From a virus, in the IMG/VR virus record IMGVR_UViG_3300049483_000139, positions 1 to 36,119 of that record: a DNA stretch of 36,119 nucleotides; one strand, written 5' to 3'. Positions 6,667 through 15,016 of the stretch are shown in pieces. The translations under genes were made by a program, and so were the position numbers. Numbering within the stretch: the first letter of the stretch is position 1; each line of letters opens with the position of its first letter. Below the pieces are notes generated by a model. It was given only the letters and a program-made list of their open reading frames with translations. It had not been told where the DNA came from and ran no database searches.

Positions 6667-7989
6667 ATGGCTAATATATTAAATCAAATACGAAAATCTA
6701 TAGCTGGTATCATCGGCGGATTTCGTACGGCAACAACAAGGTTTTGGTCATTTGGAAACAAAGAGGTTTACCCGGAAGTAGAGCAGGGTAACGCAATATC
6801 ATACGGCTTCAATGCAAACGGAGCCGTTTATTCAATCGTAAAAAAATATGCAAAAAAAGCGTCATCAATAGAAAGATACCTGGAAAATAAAGCAGATGAC
6901 ACTGAAATAGAAGATCACGACCTTATAAAACTATTGGAGCGCCCAAACGAAAATCAATCCGGGGCAGCATTCTTTAAAGTTGTTTATTGTTACTTCAAAG
7001 TATGCGGGGAGGCTTTTATATGGTTAAACCGCGGTGACGTATCTCAGGCCATAGATGAAAATGGAAATATAGTTGAAAGAACAAATAAAGAATATTTGTC
7101 TCAGCCGGTTGTTGAAATGTTTGTTATACCCCCAAATGAGATAACTATAATAGTTGATACATCAGATCCTAACCTGATAATTGAATACCTTCTTACAAAT
7201 AATAATACTGTAAAATTCAGGAAAGAGGATATTGTACATTGGAAAGATGTCAATCTTTCATGGGATGAACTTGCAAGGCCACAGCTAAGGGGAATGACAC
7301 CATTAAAACCAGGTAGCAAAACATTGGCCGCCGATAATAGTCTTATTGAGTCTATGCTAAGAATGGCGCAGAATGATGGCGCCAGGGCTATTGCCTATAA
7401 TAAATCTCTTAATCAGCCAACGCCACAGCAGCAGACTCAGATCGAAAGCGTATTTGGCGACAAGATTAATAATAAGGACCGTAAAAATCAGGTGCAGGCA
7501 TTACAGGGAGACTGGGGATTACTACAGCTGGGGCTTACCAGCGTTGATATGGATACGCTTAATGCACGTGAATTTATCTATAAAGAGCTTTGTTTCATTC
7601 TTGATGTCCCTTATGGTTTTTTTGACTCGCATACGCCTTATGCTGAAAAACAATTGGCAGCAAGAGATTGGATAAGCAACTCAATAAAACCAGACGTTAA
7701 AGAACTTGATCAGGAGTTGCAGCGCATGTTATTCCCTGCTTTTAAGTTAACAGATAAGATGGCTAAGCTTTGCAGCGACTTTGATTCATTACCGGAATTG
7801 CAGGAAGATAAAGCAAAGCAGATAGAGTGGTTGATGAAGTCTCCATTAACGCCAAATGAGGTTAGGGAAGCAATGGAATATGAGCCAATAAAAGACCCTA
7901 TCATGGATGAGGTATTCATGCCAACCGGAAGTAGCTCTATCATGGCTGAGCCAGATGTAATACCAAATGATCAGAATGCTTACCCCTGA
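6667..7989 (+). CDS. Portal protein (HK97 family)
   Basis: 440 residues directly behind terL. The N-terminal half holds NANGAVYSIVKKYAKKASSI near 48-67 and the block EDHDLIKLLERPNENQSGAA, followed by FKVCGEAFIWLNRG and IVHWKDVNLSWDE, all characteristic of the HK97-type portal wing and stem. The C-terminus ends in a proline/acid-rich tail. It forms the dodecameric DNA gate at one capsid vertex and docks the terminase. Start ATG at 6667, two bases after the previous stop. Confidence 0.9.
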   Translation: MANILNQIRKSIAGIIGGFRTATTRFWSFGNKEVYPEVEQGNAISYGFNANGAVYSIVKKYAKKASSIERYLENKADDTEIEDHDLIKLLERPNENQSGAAFFKVVYCYFKVCGEAFIWLNRGDVSQAIDENGNIVERTNKEYLSQPVVEMFVIPPNEITIIVDTSDPNLIIEYLLTNNNTVKFRKEDIVHWKDVNLSWDELARPQLRGMTPLKPGSKTLAADNSLIESMLRMAQNDGARAIAYNKSLNQPTPQQQTQIESVFGDKINNKDRKNQVQALQGDWGLLQLGLTSVDMDTLNAREFIYKELCFILDVPYGFFDSHTPYAEKQLAARDWISNSIKPDVKELDQELQRMLFPAFKLTDKMAKLCSDFDSLPELQEDKAKQIEWLMKSPLTPNEVREAMEYEPIKDPIMDEVFMPTGSSSIMAEPDVIPNDQNAYP

Positions 7990-8134
7990 GCAGATATGGA
8001 ATATGGTAATGGAGAGATACCCTGAATTACAGAGAGAGATAACCTGCTGGCAATTAAAGCAATCACGAGATAATAAAAGAGAGGCATACAGGCAGCGATT
8101 AATAAAAGAACTCAATGACACCGAAACAGCGTAG
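7976..8134 (+). CDS. Small conserved-position protein between portal and minor head gene
   Basis: 52 residues, start ATG 7976 inside the end of the portal gene and stop at 8132-8134 inside the next gene. The sequence MLTPEQIWNMVMERYPELQR is followed by a long, basic, probably helical segment. I do not recognise the family. The double overlap fits translational coupling, and short helical ORFs at this position are frequent in HK97-like phages. It may be a real small virion or assembly protein. Confidence 0.6.
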   Translation: MLTPEQIWNMVMERYPELQREITCWQLKQSRDNKREAYRQRLIKELNDTETA

Positions 8135-9017
8135 ATCATATTCAGAAGTTCATACCAGGATTATCAGAAAGATGTCTGCCAAATATGTCAGGGGTATATT
8201 AATTGCATTAAAGGAACAGGTGGCTTCTTTTACAGCTGTTTTGAGATCATCAAATATTAATCATGCCAGGCATGAAATAGACAGAACTATAATTAACTCA
8301 TCGTTGATAAAGCCGATATCAGATCTCTATAAAGATTTTGGTGCAATGATGTTCAGAAGAACCGCCAATGAGATTAAACGATCTGCAAAGATTAGCGTCG
8401 TAAAAGAAAGAAAGGCCGGATTTGGAATTAATGAAGAACAGATTTTAGAAATCATAACGTTCCTTAGAGAGCGGCTTTTAATTAACTCTATTATTCCAAT
8501 TACAGAAACACTAAGAAAGTCCATTTTAGCAGAACTGATCATCGGCCAGGAGTCAGGATTGGGTGTTGATGAAATTGCAAGAAAACTAGAAAGTCCTGAG
8601 TTTTTATTGTGGCGGGCAAGAATGATAGTAAGAACTGAGTCGTTAATAGCAATGGAGTATGGAAGAAAGGCTGCAACAAGGCAAAGTAAATTTGAAACAG
8701 AGTCTGAGTGGATAGCAGCCAATGATCACAGGACAAGACATGCTCACAGGGATGTAGATGGAGTAAAGGTGGATGAAGGAAAACGTTTTAAGGTTCCAAA
8801 GTATAAGAAGAATATTATTGTTGGGTATGATTTAATGACAGGACCGGGCGATCCAACAGCGAGCGCAGGGAATGTTATTAACTGTAGGTGCACTATGGCT
8901 ACGACGGCAAAAAGAGACGCTGGTGGAAGATTAATAACAAAAAAAATTGGTAATTCAAGAATTTCTGTAATTTTACCCGGGCAACAAAGAAGCCGCTTAC
9001 CAATAATAACAATATAA
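8115..9017 (+). CDS. Mu F-like minor head / head morphogenesis protein
   Basis: 300 residues. The C-terminal part carries the Mu F/SPP1 gp7 signature: RMIVRTESLIAMEYGRKAA near 173, ANDHRTRHAHRDVDG near 205, and the closing SAGNVINCRCTM near 250-261. The N-terminal half is helical and basic. Proteins of this family enter the procapsid at the portal vertex and take part in head assembly or DNA ejection. It lies between portal and prohead protease, the normal place. The protease gene follows with no gap. Confidence 0.88.
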   Translation: MTPKQRRSYSEVHTRIIRKMSAKYVRGILIALKEQVASFTAVLRSSNINHARHEIDRTIINSSLIKPISDLYKDFGAMMFRRTANEIKRSAKISVVKERKAGFGINEEQILEIITFLRERLLINSIIPITETLRKSILAELIIGQESGLGVDEIARKLESPEFLLWRARMIVRTESLIAMEYGRKAATRQSKFETESEWIAANDHRTRHAHRDVDGVKVDEGKRFKVPKYKKNIIVGYDLMTGPGDPTASAGNVINCRCTMATTAKRDAGGRLITKKIGNSRISVILPGQQRSRLPIITI

Positions 9018-9725
9018 ATGGGGGCAACTGAATATAAATCAATGGCGCTTGAGCTTTCCGAAATGGATCGTGAAAGAAGAACTGCTGTAATCGCCCACTC
9101 AGTTTACAATAACATAGATCGGTTTGGTGACATATCCAGAAAGGGTATGTTTAATAAATCGTGGTCGGAAAGAAAAGCATCAAGCATCAGGTTCGATATT
9201 GATCACGATCCTACGCAACAGCCAGGAAGAACAATAGGCGTCTATGAGAACGAACAGAAAGCTTTCACAAAAGTTAAGTTCAGTGAGTCGACTCTCGGAA
9301 ATGATACGATGATAATGATGGATGAGGGTATAATTACAGGCGCCTCTTTTGAGTTTATTACCGAAAAAAAGGGTGAGCTTGTTATTAAGGGCAAGAAGGT
9401 TAGAGAGCTAAAAGAAGTAAAACACATAGCTACGACAGTAACATTATCCCTGCCTCCTGTAAATCCACTTGCCGGCGTTATAAGTGTTACAAAAGCCGGA
9501 GATGTTGATTTGAATGAACTAAAGGCAAGAATTGATAAGATGGAAAAGTTCTGCCGCAATACAAATGCGTCGGATGACTGTATAAAAAATCTTCTGCAAG
9601 AGATTGCGGAAGTAAAAGGCATATTATCTGCAAACGATACCGTTTCCACTCAGCCGATCACTGAGCCGGATGCCAGCGTTAAGGAGTTTTCAAATGCTCT
9701 TCGATTATTAACGCTGAAACTTTAA
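9018..9725 (+). CDS. Prohead protease (HK97 gp4-like, S78)
   Basis: 235 residues. The catalytic pieces of the herpesvirus-assemblin-like fold are visible: IDHDPTQQPGRTIG near 55-68 supplies the His, and GIITGASFEF near 94-103 the nucleophile Ser in GASFEF. Residues about 160-235 form an acidic and coiled region, probably scaffold-like. It matures the capsid by cutting the delta domain of the major capsid protein encoded next. Start ATG at 9018 touches the stop of the minor head gene. Confidence 0.87.
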   Translation: MGATEYKSMALELSEMDRERRTAVIAHSVYNNIDRFGDISRKGMFNKSWSERKASSIRFDIDHDPTQQPGRTIGVYENEQKAFTKVKFSESTLGNDTMIMMDEGIITGASFEFITEKKGELVIKGKKVRELKEVKHIATTVTLSLPPVNPLAGVISVTKAGDVDLNELKARIDKMEKFCRNTNASDDCIKNLLQEIAEVKGILSANDTVSTQPITEPDASVKEFSNALRLLTLKL

Positions 9726-9754
9726 CCGCACTACATAGCCCGGTTTATGTTTTC

Positions 9755-9772
9755 AGTAATTTTTTAATTACT
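9755..9772 (+). repeat. Small hairpin in the major capsid leader
   Basis: AGTAATT-TTTT-AATTACT, a 7-bp perfect stem 13 bases before the capsid ATG. It may be an mRNA leader structure or a stability element. It is too weak and GC-poor for a convincing terminator. Confidence 0.35.
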
Positions 9773-9785
9773 AAAACTTATTATC

Positions 9786-10997
9786 ATGGAAAATGATATA
9801 AAAGAAGCCGTTGAAACCATTGAACTAAAAATGAAAGAGTTCAAATCGGATCTCAGCGATTCAACAAAAAAAGAAATAAAGGCCCTTCTTGAAAACAACG
9901 AAAAAGAAAAGAAGGCACTGGAAGAAAAGGTAAAGGCGTCAAACGAAAAAGTGATCGCCCTGGAAGGAACGGTCGGAGACATGCAGGAAGAAGTAAAAGA
10001 GATTAAAGCTAAGGCTGGAAGATGGAAATCCGGGGGCAGCCCTTCTGGTAATGGGCTGCGTGCAACATTATCCGATGAGATAGCTAAGGGGATATTTGAG
10101 TGCAAGTCTGATATTATGCAATCGGCAGGCGGAGAGCTTATGAAGCCTCATGAGATAAAAGCGGTTGCGAATATAGCCAGCGCAAATCTGACTGTTGATA
10201 ACTTTATCAGCTACCTGGACTGGCGCCCGGGAATGGAGCCGACGGGGCAGTTTCACTTCCGCAACCTGGTAAGGACTATATTGTCAGAGACCGACTTCGT
10301 GCAATACCCTCGTGCCAATACTCCGATAGGAGAAGGCTCATTCGGTCGTCAAACTGAGGCCGCTACAAAGGCGCAGACTGACCGGGATTACACAATGCAG
10401 ACATTAACCTTGCTGCCAATGGCCGCATATTCTGTATGCTCACGCCAGGCATTAAGGAATATTGTATTCCTGCAAACGTGGTTACCTGAATCACTGATGA
10501 ATCAGATGGAGGAAAGCGAAGACACAAACTTTGCAAACTCATTGGTGGCTGCTGCTACCGGATCGAGTTCAACGACCGGATTTAGTGGAACAGCAAATGT
10601 GGCCGATAAGCTGGTTTATTATATCAAAAACCTGATCGCCGCGAAATACAATCCAAACGGTATTGCATGCGATCCAAACGTGTGGGCTAACCTGATATTG
10701 CTTAGGCCTGGTACAGCCGGAGAAAACTATGCAGGACCTCCTGTCGTTTCAGTAGATCAGAATGGCGTTACCCGTGTATTGGGTCGCCCGATATATCCCG
10801 TTAACTGGCTTACAGGTAACAGGGTATTGGTAGGCGACTGGACAAAGGCTGGTATTGTTCAGAGTGAAGGCCTGAGACTTAGACAGAGCGATTCACATGC
10901 CTCTTTATTCACCAGCAATGAGATAGCGTTCCTTCTTGAACGTACTGAAGGGTTGGCTATTTTCCGCCCGGATGCGTTTATTACGACAACTGTATAA
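9786..10997 (+). CDS. Major capsid protein (HK97 fold)
   Basis: 403 residues. The first 80 or so are a highly charged coiled coil (KKEIKALLENNEKEKKALEE), the delta/scaffolding domain removed by the protease. The body from about residue 95 has HK97-type landmarks: a P-domain region with RNLVRTILSETDFVQYPRAN, then TLLPMAAYSVCSRQALRN, QMEESEDTNFANSLVAAATG, and a closing GDWTKAGIVQSEGLRLRQS followed by NEIAFLLERTEGLAIFRPDAF. A strong terminator follows at 11029. The delta domain boundary would be near GRWKSGG (residues 78-84). Confidence 0.93.
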   Translation: MENDIKEAVETIELKMKEFKSDLSDSTKKEIKALLENNEKEKKALEEKVKASNEKVIALEGTVGDMQEEVKEIKAKAGRWKSGGSPSGNGLRATLSDEIAKGIFECKSDIMQSAGGELMKPHEIKAVANIASANLTVDNFISYLDWRPGMEPTGQFHFRNLVRTILSETDFVQYPRANTPIGEGSFGRQTEAATKAQTDRDYTMQTLTLLPMAAYSVCSRQALRNIVFLQTWLPESLMNQMEESEDTNFANSLVAAATGSSSTTGFSGTANVADKLVYYIKNLIAAKYNPNGIACDPNVWANLILLRPGTAGENYAGPPVVSVDQNGVTRVLGRPIYPVNWLTGNRVLVGDWTKAGIVQSEGLRLRQSDSHASLFTSNEIAFLLERTEGLAIFRPDAFITTTV

Positions 10998-11028
10998 TAC
11001 TTTGCCCGGTTACTTTGATGCTGATTTA

Positions 11029-11058
11029 CCCCGGTTTGACATAGCCGGGGTTTTTTTT
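11029..11058 (+). terminator. Rho-independent terminator after major capsid gene
   Basis: CCCCGG (11029-11034) and CCGGGG (11045-11050) form a 6-bp GC stem around a 10-base loop and are followed by eight T (11051-11058). It would end or attenuate the head operon. Confidence 0.85.
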
Positions 11059-11071
11059 GTTATAAAGGTTA

Positions 11072-11079
11072 TATCTTTG
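11072..11079 (+). promoter_or_regulatory. TATCTTTG promoter box
   Basis: An exact match to the Bacteroidota -7 consensus TAnnTTTG between the capsid terminator and the ATG at 11085. The start codon is five bases away, implying a leaderless or very short-leader transcript. The -33 region is only T-rich. Confidence 0.5.
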
Positions 11080-11084
11080 ACCCC

Positions 11085-11633
11085 ATGAGTACAGTAGTTT
11101 TTACCAGGTCGGGCGATACTATAACCTACACAATAAATGGGGTTTCGTTTAATCTCACCGGACAAACTCCGATACTTTTTTCTAATGGCAAAGAAATAGT
11201 GATGGATGCCATAGGGAAACAATTGCATTTTCAGTCAATAGATAGCATTACGGTAAACGGTGTGCTATTAACAGAACAGGAGCCGCATGAGATAGTGGAT
11301 ATAATCAGGTCGCAAATATTCGGGATAAATTACCAACAGACTTATAAGCAGTATGTGGCATTGCTTACACAAAGCGGGACTAATGCGCCGGTAGCAACGG
11401 TGCTGGCTAATACATTGGGTGGTACAGTGGTGTGGAGTTATGATGCTTCTGGTCAATATCATTGTACATTATCAGGAGCTTTTGTCACAAACAAAACATG
11501 GATTACCCCGATAACTATTGACGGGTCTGGTGCTGGCTTAAATTTGGTTGACGCTAACACTGTTTCAGTATATAGTCCTGCCGGTGATGATGTATTGGTT
11601 AATACATCAATAGAAATCCGTGTGTACTACTAA
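11085..11633 (+). CDS. Putative virion protein with beta-rich C-terminal domain
   Basis: 182 residues with no recognised catalytic motif. The N-terminal 60 residues are beta-rich (YTINGVSFNLTGQTPILFSNG). From about 85 the sequence QYVALLTQSGTNAPVATVL, then NTLGGTVVWSYDASGQYHCT, resembles a domain seen often in Bacteroidota phage structural proteins; this is recalled, not searched. It has its own promoter box and is walled off by a terminator upstream, so it is expressed separately from the head operon. Candidate capsid decoration or fibre protein, and a possible target of the glycosyltransferases encoded next. Confidence 0.6.
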   Translation: MSTVVFTRSGDTITYTINGVSFNLTGQTPILFSNGKEIVMDAIGKQLHFQSIDSITVNGVLLTEQEPHEIVDIIRSQIFGINYQQTYKQYVALLTQSGTNAPVATVLANTLGGTVVWSYDASGQYHCTLSGAFVTNKTWITPITIDGSGAGLNLVDANTVSVYSPAGDDVLVNTSIEIRVYY

Positions 11634-11653
11634 AACAAAACAGCCACTGATAT

Positions 11654-11671
11654 AATCTACAAAGATTTTTT
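11654..11671 (+). terminator. Weak terminator-like hairpin
   Basis: AATCT-ACAA-AGATT with T-run 11666-11671. Only five base pairs, AT-rich. It lies after the gene at 11085 and its T-run overlaps the -33 element of the following promoter. Confidence 0.3.
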
Positions 11672-11698
11672 GTCACTCCGAAATAATTACTATCTTAG
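11669..11698 (+). promoter_or_regulatory. Bacteroidota-type promoter for the glycosylation operon
   Basis: TTTG at 11669-11672, 18 bases, then TATCTTAG at 11691-11698. This is close to the Bacteroidota sigma consensus TTTG-N19-TAnnTTTG (one mismatch in the last box). An 8-base-loop hairpin TAGCTGT/ACAGCTA (11696-11717) follows in the leader. It would drive 11817-16820 and beyond. Confidence 0.55.
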
Positions 11699-11718
11699 CT
11701 GTATCGTTTAACAGCTAC

Positions 11719-11784
11719 ATGAAAAATATTCTAAACTTTACGGCGGCTTTTTCAATGAATCTTCACTTTAATGTGGCAGGTTAA
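11719..11784 (+). CDS. Possible 21-residue leader peptide
   Basis: An ATG opens the frame MKNILNFTAAFSMNLHFNVA plus G and stop, downstream of the promoter and before the first clear gene. It has no recognisable family. It may be a leader peptide or chance. Confidence 0.2.
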   Translation: MKNILNFTAAFSMNLHFNVAG

Positions 11785-11816
11785 ACGACATTGGATCAGT
11801 CGCCTATTTTTATTTT

Positions 11817-12014
11817 ATGGCAACTACAGAAAAGAAACCACGCAAATCACCTGTTCCTGCTAATGCTGAACGCATAACCGAAGGTGCTTTAAAACTTCCG
11901 TTAGAGGAAAGGATTGATCTTAATAAGATTCTTTCCGATTCAATAAAAAATGAAATGGAAGCCGGAAAGAAAAAGCTTGAGGACTTGACAATGAAGCTTA
12001 ACGGTGTAAAATGA
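11817..12014 (+). CDS. Small charged protein heading the glycosylation operon
   Basis: 65 residues, lysine- and glutamate-rich, with a helical core (ALKLPLEERIDLNKILSDSI) and a coiled-coil-like end (MEAGKKKLEDLTMKL). I do not recognise the family. Its stop overlaps the start of the first glycosyltransferase as ATGA, so it belongs to the same transcript. It could be a small regulatory or structural factor. Confidence 0.65.
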   Translation: MATTEKKPRKSPVPANAERITEGALKLPLEERIDLNKILSDSIKNEMEAGKKKLEDLTMKLNGVK

Positions 12015-12652
12015 ACTCATCCGAATGGCAATTAATATCATCGGCTTACTGCCTTAACCTTGATAAGAATATTACAACGAGGTGGCCGAAGGCGCATGAT
12101 CAGTTCATTTCTGTTGGTATAGAAATAACACGTGTTAATTGTGTTGAAAGCACCGAAAATAGATTTATTAGTTTTAACCAGTCGCACTACAACACAGTTA
12201 AAAGTGGTTATGAAACAGGTAAACCATTTGCGATATTTGAGGATGATATTGTTTTTGATCCGATGTGGAAATTTGTATCGGAGGCCAGTAGCGAACTACC
12301 GGAAGATTGGGAATTATTGTATTTGGGTTGCAACTTTCATGGGGAGTGGTTAAGACCGCAAAGATATTCATCCCATTTGGTTACGCTGCCAAACGCATGG
12401 CAATCTCATGCCATAATTTACTCTTTAAGAGGGGCAAAATTTGTATTGGATAATTTCAACCCGGACATAATAACGGCAGAAAATCCGGTATATGATGAGT
12501 GGTTACGGGTAAACGCTATGACCAGGGGAAAAACATACCTTACTAATCCAATGATATGCTATCAGAGACCATGCTTTAGTGACGTATGGATGGTAGATGC
12601 CGATTATACGTCGGTGCATATTGATGGCAATAAAATATTAAGCAGATTATGA
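12011..12652 (+). CDS. Glycosyltransferase family 25-like (LPS type)
   Basis: 213 residues. YCLNLDKNITTRWPK near 13-27 resembles the opening INLD..RW block of GT25 enzymes, ENRFISFNQSHY continues it, and PFAIFEDDIVFDP near 72-84 holds the E-D-D metal/nucleotide-sugar motif. LYLGCNFHG near 102 matches the YLG block. GT25 enzymes transfer galactose or related sugars onto lipopolysaccharide or protein glycans. ATGA overlaps couple it to both neighbours. The acceptor here is unknown and could be virion or host surface glycan. Confidence 0.8.
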   Translation: MNSSEWQLISSAYCLNLDKNITTRWPKAHDQFISVGIEITRVNCVESTENRFISFNQSHYNTVKSGYETGKPFAIFEDDIVFDPMWKFVSEASSELPEDWELLYLGCNFHGEWLRPQRYSSHLVTLPNAWQSHAIIYSLRGAKFVLDNFNPDIITAENPVYDEWLRVNAMTRGKTYLTNPMICYQRPCFSDVWMVDADYTSVHIDGNKILSRL

Positions 12653-13407
12653 TACGACTTATAACATTCAGTGATGATAATATGACCCAAAGTGCAGAGG
12701 TGTGTTATCATTCGGCATTGGCTAATGGGGTTGATGAAGTCTGTAAGAATTCTCCACAAAGCATAAGTCCTGAGTTTTATAAAAATAATTGGCAGACACT
12801 TATCCAAAAAAGAGGTTGCGGTTACTGGTTATGGAAGCCATATATTATATACAATGCTATGTTATCATTAAAAGACGGGGACTATTGCGTTTATTCTGAT
12901 GCCGGGGTAAAGTGGATAAACAATGTGAATGAAATCATTTCGAGAATGGATCAGGATATATTTCTTTTCTCAAATGGTCATTCTCATATACATTGGTGTA
13001 AAATGGATGTATTTCAAGCGGTATTGCACAGGCCACTGCAACCAGCGTGGCATCCTTTAGACATTCAATACCAACAAGTACAAGCCTCAGTGATTTTCAT
13101 TAAAGTAAATCAGAACACCCGTAATTTTATTAAAGAATGGTTGCTTTGGTGCCAATTCCCTGGTTTCATAGATGATAGTCCATCTAATTTACCAAACCAT
13201 CCTGAATTTGCTGAACACAGGCATGACCAAGCAGTATTGACCTGCCTTGCGATAAAATATGGATACAAATTACATTGGTGGCCAGATGCAAAATGGTATC
13301 TTAGTCAGCGTTACCGTTGGCCGGAAGATACTTACCCGGAAATGTTGGAGCATCATAGAAACAGGGACAAAGGAAAAGGAGACGGGGTCAACCCGGAATG
13401 GGAATGA
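12649..13407 (+). CDS. Probable glycosyltransferase (GT-A-like, capsular type)
   Basis: 252 residues. KRGCGYWLWKPYIIYNAM near 54-71, then GDYCVYSDAGVKW near 76-88 with an SDAG in the place of a DxD motif, and HRHDQAVLTCLAIKYG near 194-209 follow the pattern of polysaccharide glycosyltransferases in bacterial surface-glycan loci. No signal peptide or membrane segment. It lies inside the overlapping glycan operon, which supports the call. Sugar donor and acceptor cannot be told from sequence. Confidence 0.65.
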   Translation: MIRLITFSDDNMTQSAEVCYHSALANGVDEVCKNSPQSISPEFYKNNWQTLIQKRGCGYWLWKPYIIYNAMLSLKDGDYCVYSDAGVKWINNVNEIISRMDQDIFLFSNGHSHIHWCKMDVFQAVLHRPLQPAWHPLDIQYQQVQASVIFIKVNQNTRNFIKEWLLWCQFPGFIDDSPSNLPNHPEFAEHRHDQAVLTCLAIKYGYKLHWWPDAKWYLSQRYRWPEDTYPEMLEHHRNRDKGKGDGVNPEWE

Positions 13408-13892
13408 TAATCGGAACCGGTGATATAGCATCTGTAATAACAGACATGGAAGATATAACATTCTTCGCCTCAGGTGTATCTGATAGTAAATGCACTGATC
13501 CGGCAAAATTCAAGCGGGAGGTTGATCTGTTAAAAAAAATGCCACGCCATCAGCATCTTGTTTATTTTTCTACGCTATCAATTTATTATAATTGTAACCC
13601 TTATGTTGCGCATAAGAAAAGAATGGAGCAGTTGGTGAAAGACCTTTTTAATACTTTTACTATTGTAAGAATTGGCAATATAAGATGGGGTAATAATCCT
13701 AATACGCTGATAAACTATTTGATTGAGCATCCAAAAGCCGACATTCAGCAGGTATGGAGGCACATTGTAGATAAAGATGAATTTAAGTATTGGATTAACC
13801 TTATTAAGCCAGGAGAAAGCACTGAAATGAACATACCAGGTCAAATGGTGTGGGTTCCATTTTTATTCAAAACAATACACGGAAATGTCTGA
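13398..13892 (+). CDS. Compact SDR-type epimerase/dehydratase or reductase
   Basis: 164 residues, about half the length of a nucleotide-sugar epimerase. An N-terminal GTGDIAS near 6-12 resembles a shortened NAD(P)-binding glycine motif, HLVYFSTLSIYY near 53-64 carries the catalytic Ser strand, and YVAHKKRMEQLV near 69-80 the YxxxK pair. The C-terminal substrate domain is much reduced. It could finish a sugar donor for the neighbouring transferases. The start overlaps the previous gene by 10 bases. Confidence 0.65.
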   Translation: MGMIIGTGDIASVITDMEDITFFASGVSDSKCTDPAKFKREVDLLKKMPRHQHLVYFSTLSIYYNCNPYVAHKKRMEQLVKDLFNTFTIVRIGNIRWGNNPNTLINYLIEHPKADIQQVWRHIVDKDEFKYWINLIKPGESTEMNIPGQMVWVPFLFKTIHGNV

Positions 13893-14454
13893 CATAGTAA
13901 CGCTAAATAAAGAATCGTTAAGTATTTGGCAGGCCAATGATCTTGAGCCGATGCGATACGATTATGATATAAAACCGGGAGATATTGTTTTGGATATAGG
14001 CAGTTATCAAAGAGAGTGGGGAAAAGTATTTGAAGAAAAGGGATGTAATGTAGAGTATTTCGATGCACTTGATAACAGGGCTGCATGGAAGTGTGATGGT
14101 GAATTAATGATGGCCGGGGCCTATTATTATACTTCCATGTACGGAAAACAAAATGCTTCATATAAGTGTGTTGATATAGCCCCATATCTTCAAAAAGAAA
14201 TAGCCTTAGTGAAAATAAATATTGAAGGCGGGGAGTATGAGCTGATTGAATATATTATAAGTAAGGGGCTGCATGAGAATATCATAAATTTGCAGGTACA
14301 ATTTCATTTAATTGACGGAAAAGATTGCGAAGCTATGTATAAGGTTATTTCAGACCTTTTGAAGGAAACACATAAATTGATATGGAGATATCCTTTCTGC
14401 TGGGAAAGCTGGCAAAGAAAAGACGAATATTATAAAAAATTTGCAAATGCATGA
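13885..14454 (+). CDS. FkbM-type methyltransferase
   Basis: 189 residues. GDIVLDIGSYQREWG near 32-46 is the SAM-binding motif I, VEYFDALD near 56 the following strand, and IALVKINIEGGEYELIEY near 109-126 the conserved I-x-x-E-G-x-E block of FkbM enzymes, which O-methylate sugars or amphiphilic glycans. It overlaps both neighbours by a few bases. Likely role is methyl capping of the glycan made by this operon. Confidence 0.75.
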   Translation: MSDIVTLNKESLSIWQANDLEPMRYDYDIKPGDIVLDIGSYQREWGKVFEEKGCNVEYFDALDNRAAWKCDGELMMAGAYYYTSMYGKQNASYKCVDIAPYLQKEIALVKINIEGGEYELIEYIISKGLHENIINLQVQFHLIDGKDCEAMYKVISDLLKETHKLIWRYPFCWESWQRKDEYYKKFANA

Positions 14455-15016
14455 TTTTGTAAAAAAATACGGATACAATATAACATCCCAAAATAATGAG
14501 AACGGAATTATACGGGAGTGTCTTGAAAGGATCAATCCTGAGTTAAAGATAGCTGTTGAATTTGGTGCGCCCGATCAAATGTATTGCAGCAACATTTATC
14601 CGCTTAAAGAACATGGTTGGGACTGTTACTACTATGACGACAATACTACCGACCCATTTGTAACAAAGAAAAAAATAACAGCTGATAATATAAACGAGTT
14701 GCCTAAATGCAGCGTTCTAAGCATGGATACCGACGGGTGTGATCACGATCTTTGGCTGGCCTATAATGGTAAGCCTGATATTGTGATAATAGAGATCAAT
14801 AGCAGCCTGCCACCAATGATTGAGCATAGCAGTTATGATAAAGGGGCAAGCTATATATCTATGCTGGTAACCGGAATTGCAAAGGGATATTTTCTTTTGG
14901 CGCACACCGGGAATTTAATCATGTTGCTTAATAAGCACAGGTGCCTTTTCCCGGAAGTCGAAGGGGACGGAATAGATAATTATGAATTGTATTTTAATAA
15001 AAGCTGGCTTCAATGA
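14441..15016 (+). CDS. Methyltransferase-like protein
   Basis: 191 residues. IAVEFGAPDQMYCSNIYPL near 37-55 sits where SAM-binding motif I is expected, CYYYDDNTTDPF near 62 follows, and CSVLSMDTDGCDHDLWLAY near 90-108 with DIVIIEINSS after it mirrors the FkbM arrangement in divergent form. It may be a paralogue-like partner of the preceding gene. The stop overlaps the next start as ATGA. Function within glycan modification is inferred from position. Confidence 0.55.
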   Translation: MQMHDFVKKYGYNITSQNNENGIIRECLERINPELKIAVEFGAPDQMYCSNIYPLKEHGWDCYYYDDNTTDPFVTKKKITADNINELPKCSVLSMDTDGCDHDLWLAYNGKPDIVIIEINSSLPPMIEHSSYDKGASYISMLVTGIAKGYFLLAHTGNLIMLLNKHRCLFPEVEGDGIDNYELYFNKSWLQ

